A stretch of DNA of 64,000 nt from Imbricaverruca yamaguchii (lineage: Eukaryota > Arthropoda > Thecostraca > Neoverrucidae). Below are positions 56,072 through 64,000 of this stretch, piece after piece; position 1 is the stretch's first letter; every line of letters starts with the position of its first letter. The notes under the pieces were generated by a model. It searched no databases and had not been told where the DNA came from. It saw only the letters and a program-made list of their open reading frames with translations. The DNA is taken from NCBI GenBank assembly GCA_034440575.1, contig JAOTOL010001236.1:310001-374000 (forward strand). The letters run 5' to 3'. Both the position numbers and the translations under genes were made by a program.

Positions 56072-56884
56072 ACCGGTGATATGTTGTCGCGGTACCTGTC
56101 GCTACATGACCGGTGATATGTTGTCGCGGTACCTGTCGCCACATGACCGGTGATATGTTGTCGCGGTACCTGCCGCTACATGATCGGTGATATGTTGTCG
56201 CGGTACCTGTCGCTACATGACCGGTGCTATGTTGTCGCGGTACCTGTCGCTACATGACCGGTGATGTGTTGTCGCGGTACCTGCCGCTACATGACCGGTG
56301 ATATGTTGTCGCGGTACCTGACGATACATGACCGGTGATATGTTGTCGCGGTACCTGCCGCCACATGACCGGTGATATGTTGTCGCGGTACCTGCCGCCA
56401 CATGACCGGTGATATGTTGTCGCGGTACCTGACGCTACATGACCGGTGATATGTTGTCGCGGTACCTGCCGCCACATGACCGGTGATATGTTGTCGCGGT
56501 ACCTGTCGCTACATGACCGGTGATATGTTGTCGCGGTACCTGCCGCCACATGACCGGTGATATGTTGTCGCAGTACCTGCCGCCACATGACCGGTGATAT
56601 GTTGTCGCGGTACCTGTCGCTACATGACCGGTGATATGTTGTCGCGGTACCTGTCGCTACATGACCGGTGATATGTTGTCGCGGTACCTGCCGCTACATG
56701 ACCGGTGATATGTTGTCGCGGTACCTGTCGCTACATGACCGGTGATATGTTGCCGCGGTACCTGTCGCCACATGACCGGTGATATGTTGTCGCGGTACCT
56801 GCCGCCACATGACCGGTGATATGTTGTCGCGGTACCTGCCGCCACATGACCGGTGATATGTTGTCGCGGTACCTGTCGCTACAT
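56072..56884 (-). repeat. 37-bp satellite, left arm (about 22 units)
   Basis: The unit on this strand is ACCGGTGATATGTTGTCGCG then GTACCTG(C/T)CGC(C/T)ACATG. Same unit as the right array, inverted. It contains the palindromes ACCGGT and GGTACC. Units differ mainly at one or two pyrimidines. Confidence 0.95.
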
Positions 56885-57300
56885 GTGGGCGCGGCAGCGC
56901 CACAGCTGTCGACAATGGAGCCGATGGTGAATGGCGTCGATACACATCGATACTATCTTCGATACACATGGGTACTAACGTGGAAAGTACATCGGCAATG
57001 ACGTCGGTACGCCTCGGTAATACCGTCGATGCACCACGATACTAGCGTCGATACACATCGATAATATTTTTGATACTCATGGGTAATAACGTGGGAACTA
57101 CATCGGTAATGTAGTCAATACACCGTGAGAATTTCGTTGATGCAGCTCAGTAATAAGAACGGTACCCCTGCTCGATTTTTCAGGGTTCCGTTGTCTTCTA
57201 TTCGGGCCTTCGCTGTTGGATATTCCGGCCCCGGGCGGAACTTTTTGGGACCCCAGCGGAAATTTTTGTCGTTTGAGCGCCATTATTCGTGGTCCCTGAC
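56885..57300. repeat. inner palindrome arm, left
   Basis: Inverted relative to about 58,010-58,495: GTCGACAATGGAGCCGATGG here, CCATCGGCTCCATTGTCGAC there. It also contains ATCGATACACATCGATA-type words repeated irregularly, and CGGGCCTTCGCTGTTGG near 57,203, mirrored near 58,100. Confidence 0.8.
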
Positions 57301-58009
57301 AGATATTTTGGAGCCCTTCGTGCGCCGAAATGGAGGCTCCCCCCCCCCCTCTCGCACGACGGTAGCCCCCTTTGCTCCCCTCTGGTTTCGTTACTGTGCC
57401 CAAGCCCTAACAAGAGCGGTACAATCTCTACCCATACTGAGAGATGAAGTTTTCAGTAAAATAATGATGATATTACAGTGTGAAATTGTTATATAAAGCT
57501 GCAGAACTATGCAATATTAGACACAACAAGCAGCCAGGCCAGCTTCGTCACTTCGCCTTCGTCACCACAGGACCACAGCAACACTTAACACCACAGGAAT
57601 CTCTTAATATAAAACACTGTGCACCACAGAAATATGATGATATAAACCAATAACCATCAAGTGTTCGCACTGACCGTACAAAAAAAAAGAACGAAAGTTC
57701 GGGAAGATCATAAAACGAACATAGAAACTTAAATAGACCTAAAATGCAACCAAATCATTATGTTAAACAACGTTGAAAAAACTGGTCTTTGCTCCCGTGT
57801 TACTTCCCATGAACAGAATCTGATGCAAAGATGGAGGGCGTCCCCTTGTGGTCCGTTATAGTATCTGACAGATGGAAGGCCTCCCTTTGTGGTCCAGTAT
57901 GGGACCTGACAGATGGAGGGCCTCCCCTTGTGATCCGGTATGGTATCTGACAGATGGATGACCTCCCCTTGTGGTCCGGTGCGGTATCTGATAGATGGAA
58001 GTGCTCCAA
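57301..58009. other. palindrome centre with 41-bp tandem repeat
   Basis: No gene recognised. Four 41-bp units at 57,830-57,998 share GATGGAGGGCCTCCCCTTGT and GGTATCTGACA. Confidence 0.7.
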
Positions 58010-58495
58010 AATGTTCAAAATAATCGCGCTCGAACGACAAAAATTCCCGTTTGGGTCCCAAAAACTTCAATCAGGACCCGGAATAACCAACAGCGAAGGC
58101 CCGAATAAATGACAGCGGGACCCCGAAAACTCGAGCGGGGGTCCCGTCCGTATTACCGAGCTGTACCGACGCCACTGCCGCAGTGTAATGACTGCGTTAC
58201 CAATGTAATACCACCGATATGTATCGACGCCATTGCCGATGCACTTTCCACGTTAGTACCCATGCGTATCGAAAATATTATCGATGTGTATCGACGCTAG
58301 TATCGAGGCGTACCGACGGTATTACCGAGGCGTACCGAGGGTATTTATTATATGTATCGACGCCATTGCCGATGTAATTCCCACGTTAATACCCATGTGT
58401 ATCGAAGATAGTATCGATGTGTATCGACGGTATTACCGAGGCGTACCGACGCCATTCACCATCGGCTCCATTGTCGACAACTGTGGCGGTTCCTA
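58010..58495. repeat. inner palindrome arm, right
   Basis: Mirror of 56,885-57,300. It carries several GTGTATCGACG and TACCGAGGCGTACCGA words, more tandemly repeated than on the left. Confidence 0.8.
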
Positions 58496-58982
58496 ATGGA
58501 AAAGTGCTGTCCATTAGCATTGTTCTGGAAGGATATTGCGGACGTCAGCGGCGTTTTCAGGAGGTTGCTGTTCGTATTTGAAGACGATTGAAACAGAAAG
58601 AGACGTGCATCATGGCTTCCGATACACGTACATGTTTTCAGCTATCCAACCGAGTGGTCATAACTCGTCCATTCTCCTCCCGAAAGAATAGGTCATTGTA
58701 GTGGTCCGATCTATGTAACACCTGGAAACACCCCATGTACGCCTCTCTCCATATCGACTGTCTTCCGTCTCCCATCACCTTCCATTGGAAGCGCAATATT
58801 TGCGACCGTTGGTGCATTAGAGACAAAGGTACTAACATCAGCAGAACACACAGACGGACAGCGGCTCGGACGGTCCGACAAAGGAGCCATGGGCACCTTC
58901 GCCAGCTAATGTCGTGTCTCCAGTAGCGGCGGCAGTAGCCGTACGTGGTGTCCGTGGCCAGTCTGCTGCGGCCGTCGGCATC
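58496..58982 (+). other. putative 5' flank of the IR-type exon
   Basis: Sequence present only in the right arm, between the inner repeat and the satellite. It may hold the promoter and 5' UTR of the exon that follows; no TATA box was assigned. Confidence 0.35.
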
Positions 58983-59157
58983 ATGCACGTGCGGCCGACG
59001 GTCGTCCTGCTCGTGCACACTCTGGCTGTCGTCCAGGTCACGGCAGGTCAGCCGGCCACCCCCGGCGGCACGCAACACCAGCTGACATGTCTGGTCGACT
59101 ACTTACACAGCAAGCGCCGCTCGACGGTGCAGATTTTCGTCCAGACTCGTCACGCAG
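58983..59157 (+). CDS. putative first coding exon of an ionotropic receptor
   Basis: ATG 58,983 opens a signal-peptide-like N-terminus (MHVRPTVVLLVHTLAVVQVT, then AGQPATPGG). HQLTCLVDYLHSKRRSTVQI follows, the type of opening that IR N-terminal domains show after the signal peptide. It ends GCAG|GTAAAT in phase 1. The IR exon at 53,918 on the minus strand begins in the matching phase and would continue the reading as HAG-DDVGRLLLLL. The exon is on the opposite strand and points towards the 37-bp satellite. Either the segment is inverted, or it belongs to a second, head-to-head IR gene beyond the window. Confidence 0.55.
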
Positions 59158-59550
59158 GTAAATTCTGTGCTCAAGGCAGTGAGTAGGTATTTTCTGGTCC
59201 GATTAACAACGAGTGCAAATTTGACCGTATTTGTATCCGGCACATTCGCGTTGGTTGAGTCACAACGTGACCGAAATTTGGCGTATCAAATTTCAAAGAA
59301 GTTTATATACAAACGTTAAAAAGTGTCAAGCCTGCCTCCTACAAAACGCTAGAGACGGGCAATCTGTAACATGTTGAAACATATCCTGTCACAGGCAACA
59401 AGATATAGCATTCAATTTTGTCTTCTTGCAGTAGCAAACACAATCCTCTCCTTCTATTCCGGGTGGTAGATATCATACAGTCACCTCGTCTGTGTGTTGA
59501 AAAGCTTCCTGACACTTTACACCCGTATAATTAGGCCCTGCACTCCCCCC
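59158..59550 (+). other. putative intron start next to the satellite
   Basis: Non-coding, AT-richer than the exon. It ends at the first satellite unit. Confidence 0.4.
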
Positions 59551-62500
59551 GGTCATGTAGCGACAGGTACCGCGACAACATATCACCGGTCATGTAGCGG
59601 CAGGTACCGCGACAACATATCACCGGTCATGTAGCGACAGGTACCGCGACAACATATCACCGGTCATGTAGCGACAGGTACCGCGACAACATATCACCGG
59701 TCATGTAGCGACAGGTACCGCGACAACATATCACCGGTCATGTAGCGGCAGGTACCGCGACAACATATCACCGGTCATGTAGCGGCAGGTACCGCGACAA
59801 CATATCACCGGTCATGTAGCGACAGGTACCGCGACAACATATCACCGGTCATGTAGCGGCAGGTACCGCGACAACATATCACCGGTCATGTAGCGACAGG
59901 TACCGCGACAACATATCACCGGTCATGTAGCGGCAGGTACCGCGACAACATATCACCGGTCATGTAGCGACAGGTACCGCGACAACATATCACCGGTCAT
60001 GTAGCGACAGGTACCGCGACAACATATCACCGGTCATGTAGCGACAGGTACCGCGACAACATATCACCGGTCATGTAGCGACAGGTACCGCGACAACATA
60101 TCACCGGTCATGTAGCGACAGGTACCGCGACAACATATCACCGGTCATGTAGCGACAGGTACCGCGACAACATATCACCGGTCATGTAGCGACAGGTACC
60201 GCGACAACATATCACCGGTCATGTAGCGACAGGTACCGCGACAACATATCACCGGTCATGTAGGCGACAGGTACCGCGACAACATATCACCGGTCATGTA
60301 GCGACAGGTACCGCGACAACATATCACCGGTCATGTAGCGGCAGGTACCGCGACAACATATCACCGGTCATGTAGCGACAGGTCGCGAAATATGCAGGTA
60401 CCGCGACAACATATCACCGGTCATGTAGCGGCAGGTACCGCGACAACATATCACCGGTCATGTAGCGACAGGTACCGCGACAACATATCACCGGTCATGT
60501 AGCGGCAGGTACCGCGACAACATATCACCGGTCATGTAGCGGCAGGTACCGCGACAACATATCACCGGTCATGTAGCGGCAGGTACCGCGACAACATATC
60601 ACCGGTCATGTAGCGGCAGGTACCGCGACAACATATCACCGGTCATGTAGCGACAGGTACCGCGACAACATATCACCGGTCATGTAGCGGCAGGTACCGC
60701 GACAACATATCACCGGTCATGTAGCGACAGGTACCGCGACAACATATCACCGGTCATGTAGCGGCAGGTACCGCGACAACATATCACCGGTCATGTAGCG
60801 ACAGGTACCGCGACAACATATCACCGGTCATGTAGCGACAGGTACCGCGACAACATATCACCGGTCATGTATGGCGGCAGGTACCGCGACAACATATCAC
60901 CGGTCATGTAGCGGCAGGTACCGCGACAACATATCACCGGTCATGTAGCGGCAGGTACCGCGACAACATATCACCGGTCATGTAGCGGCAGGTACCGCGA
61001 CAACATATCACCGGTCATGTAGCGGCAGGTACCGCGACAACATATCACCGGTCATGTAGCGGCAGGTACCGCGACAACATATCACCGGTCATGTAGCGAC
61101 AGGTACCGCGACAACATATCACCGGTCATGTAGCGGCAGGTACCGCGACAACATATCACCGGTCATGTGGCGGCAGGTACCGAAAATATACCGGGAGCAG
61201 GTACCGCGACAACATATCACCGGTCATGTAGCGGCAGGTACCGCGACAACATATCACCGGTCATGTAGCGACAGGTACCGCGACAACATATCACCGGTCA
61301 TGTAGCGACAGGCACCGCGACAACATATCACCGGTCATGTAGCGATTCAGGTACCGCGACAACATATCACCGGTCATGTAGCGACAGGTACCGCGACAAC
61401 ATATCACCGGTCATGTAGCGACAGGTACCGCGACAACATATCACCGGTCATGTAGCGGCAGGTACCGCGACAACATATCACCGGTCATAGGGGTAGCGAC
61501 AACATATCGGTCATGTAGCGGCAGGTACCGCGACAACATATCACCGGTCATGTAGCGGCAGGTACCGCGACAACATATCACCGGTCATGTAGCGACAGGT
61601 ACCGCGACAACATATCACCGGTCATGTAGCGGCAGGTACCGCGACAACATATCACCGGTCATGTAGCGGCAGGTACCGCGACAACATATCACCGGTCATG
61701 TAGCGGCAGGTACCGCGACAACATATCACCGGTCATGTAGCGGCAGGTACCGCGACAACATATCACCGTTGTAGCGGCAGGTACCGCGACAACATATCAC
61801 CGGTCATGTAGCGGCAGGTACCGCGACAACATATCACCGGTCATGTAGCGGCAGGTACCGCGACAACATATCACCGGTCATGTAGCGGCAGGTACCGCGA
61901 CAACATATCACCGGTCATGTAGCGGCAGGTACCGCGACAACATATCACCGGTCATGTAGCGACAGGTACCGCGACAACATATCACCGGTCATGTAGCGGC
62001 AGGTACCGCGACAACATATCACCGGTCATGTAGCGGCAGGTACCGCGACAACATATCACCGGTCATGTAGCGGCAGGTACCGCGACAACATATCACGGTC
62101 ATGTAGCGAGGACGCGAACATATCACCGGTCAGGTACCGCGACAACATATCACCGGTCATGTGGCAGCAGGTACCGCGACAACATATCACCGGTCATGTA
62201 GCGGCAGGTACCGCGACAACATATCACCGGTCATGTGGCGGCAGGTACCGCGACAACATATCACCGGTCATGTAGCAGGTACCGCGACAACATATCACCG
62301 GTCATGTAGCGACAGGTACCGCGACAACATATCACCGGTCATGTAGCGGCAGGTACCGCGACAACATATCACCGGTCATGTAGCGACAGGTACCGCGACA
62401 ACATATCACCGGTCATGTAGCGGCAGGTACCGCGACAACATATCACCGGTCATGTAGCGGCAGGTACCGCGACAACATATCACCGGTCACGTGGCAGCAG

Positions 62501-63005
62501 GTACCGCGACAACATATCACCGGTCATGTAGGGGCAGGAACCGCGACAACATATCACCGGTCATGTAGCGACAGGTACCGCGACAACATATCACCGGTCA
62601 TGTAGCGACAGGCACCGCGACAACATATCACCGGTCATGTAGCGACAGGTACCGCGACAACATATCACCGGTCATGTGGCGGCAGGTACCGCGACAACAT
62701 ATCACCGGTCATGTAGCGGTAGTTACCGCGACAACATATCACCGGTCATGTAGGGGCAGGAACCGCGACAACATATCACCGGTCACGTGGCAGCAGGTAC
62801 CGCGACAACATATCACCGGTCATGTAGCGGTAGTTACCGCGACAACATATCACCGGTCATGTAGCGACAGGTACCGCGACAACATATCACCGATCATGTA
62901 GCGGCAGGTACCGCGACAACATATCACCGGTCATGTGGCGGCAGGTACCGCGACAACATATAACCGGTCATGTAGCGACAGGTACCGCGACAACATATCA
63001 CCGGT
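59551..63005 (+). repeat. 37-bp satellite, right arm (about 93 units)
   Basis: The unit is CATGTAGCG(A/G)CAGGTACC then GCGACAACATATCACCGGT. It is highly homogeneous, with a few interrupted units (for example near 60,385, 61,183, 61,490, 61,768 and 62,110). Variation concentrates at one A/G position. Towards 62,470-62,960 units become more diverse (GTGGCAGCAGG, GGTAGTTACC). Frames of HITGH or TYHRS repeats are artefacts. Confidence 0.95.
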
Positions 63006-63851
63006 CCGAGCCGCCGGCTGCCGGCCTGTCTCCGCTTGGTCTGCAGCACTTCAGCCGGGCCGTCGAGGCCAGCGGTCCATTGTTTCCCCTCCCCCCGGTC
63101 ACAGGGTGCATAGCTGACACCCGCCGCCGTCGGCCGCCGCTGTCTCTGGTGTCCGATGACTGTGTCAGTGTCTGACGTTGGATGTGCCCGTCACGGGTGA
63201 CCGTATGTGACATTCTAGATTGGGAACCATATGGGCAGATGCGTGTGTGTGCGTGTACATGACTGAGAGATGACAGCTGTGTGTAGTATGAGAGAAGATA
63301 TGAGCAGTATGCGAAAACACGGCTATAAATTTGTGGAGAAATGGAATATTCTATTTTGCACTAAATAATAACGGAGGACATTCAACGCAAAATATGCTTT
63401 GAACCCCAGTCGCATGACATGTACTCGGCGCGCAGTACGTGCCTACAAGAGATATTTATGTGAAGGAACAACCCGTAATTTCGCCTCTGAACATCTGGAG
63501 TTCATGGACATACATTCACGACGTTCCAGGTTACATCGGTGACATGACCTCATATATACTTGAAATCCGGCATGCTTTGACACTACTTGATTTGCCACTA
63601 CATATAATCCGGATGTGGAAAAAATTGTATCGTTAGGACTAGTAGCGGAAGCACTTTTTCTGGCTTAATTTTGCCTGTAAATTAAGCCCATCGTCATTTT
63701 TTTGTTTTCCATTTATATTTCCCCACACACCCATACTTCACCTTTCACAATATCCTGCATGGTTTGTTTATGAAGAATAGTTCAAGGTACATCGAAAACA
63801 GCAGTGAGACTGGATCGTACCACGTGTTTGATCCGCCATAGCTCAGATATA
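63006..63851. repeat. right palindrome arm, unique flank
   Basis: Reverse complement of 54,947-56,071, lacking one of the two 285-bp copies. It holds CGAGCCGCCGGCTGCCGGCC next to the satellite and AGCTCAGATATATTAACCC at the outer edge. Confidence 0.82.
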
Positions 63852-63855
63852 TTAA

Positions 63856-64000
63856 CCCGCGCCGTCTTCCCGGTAAGATTCTCACACCCAATCTCGGGGG
63901 GGGCAGTTAGTAACCCCACTCGAAATCCAAACTAAGCATCGCATGAAAACAAAAGGGGTGTCATCGGAAAGCGCTCGACGAGTAGGGTCCGGGTCCAACC
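63856..64000 (-). mobile_element. TTAA-flanked element, copy 3 (cut by window end)
   Basis: TTAA at 63,852-63,855, then CCCGCGCCGTCTTCCCGG, the mirror of the right end of copy 2. It reads through ACTAAGCATCGCATGAAAAC and CGACGAGTAGGGTCCGGGTC into the window edge. Confidence 0.68.

Noticed and set aside
62161..62901. Repeated HITGHVA/TYHRSC peptides (also at 55,902-56,969)
   Set aside because: They are translations of the 37-bp satellite in both arms.
59551..63005. CRISPR-like appearance of the 37-bp array
   Set aside because: Units abut directly with no unique spacers, and the context is eukaryotic; it is a satellite.

Overview
The window is nuclear DNA from an arthropod, most likely a crustacean; this is inferred, not proven. 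The pointers are an ionotropic-receptor (IR) chemoreceptor gene, GT-AG introns, several non-LTR retrotransposon families, tRNA-like SINE promoters, degenerate GGTTAGGTTAGG runs and abundant satellite DNA. There are no operons. Nearly everything recognisable is mobile or repetitive; the only host-type gene is the IR gene near 52-54 kb and a matching first exon near 59 kb.

Layout. 1-930: 3' piece of a CR1-like retrotransposon (family A). 2.4-7.1 kb: a near full-length CR1-like element of family B. 7.1-7.6 kb: a short non-autonomous DNA transposon. 7.95-10.5 kb: a decayed non-LTR element with an RNase H domain. 10,899-27,651: a composite that I read as one autonomous DNA transposon with inverted ends GGGTCTGTTCCCGTGG and an ATA target duplication. 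It carries two genes that start near opposite ends and converge: a spliced SWIM/YqaJ-nuclease gene (+) and a spliced THAP/DDE_4 transposase gene (-) whose phase-0 exons join into 489 codons. Both genes have the same 18-bp CRE-containing motif upstream. The large first intron of the transposase gene has been invaded by a TA-flanked element, which was in turn invaded by a CR1-A copy bordered by poor-quality sequence. 27.7-34 kb: mostly unassigned DNA with three tRNA-like promoters.

33,987-39,087: a foldback element. Its arms are 144-bp tandem repeats in opposite orientation, and many units hold a nuclear-receptor-type DR1 site. 40.4-43.3 kb: a third CR1-A copy (-) with a perfect hairpin insertion. 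44.3-47.4 kb: a decayed transposase plus Ulp1-type protease. 48.8-49.2 kb: a GC-rich 12-bp minisatellite. 49.4-50.7 kb: a TTAA-bounded repeat and an RNase H fragment.

52-64 kb: the IR gene (-), then a palindrome of almost 10 kb. Its arms share a TTAA-bounded repeat, unique flanks, a 37-bp satellite (about 0.8 kb on the left, 3.45 kb on the right) and an inner inverted repeat. The best candidate for IR exon 1 lies inside the palindrome on the opposite strand, with matching splice phase. The IR reading frame also has one in-frame TAG just before its last membrane segment.

Limits: all homology calls come from motifs read by eye. Many frame breaks may be long-read consensus errors, because two of them are single missing A residues in A runs when compared with a sister copy.
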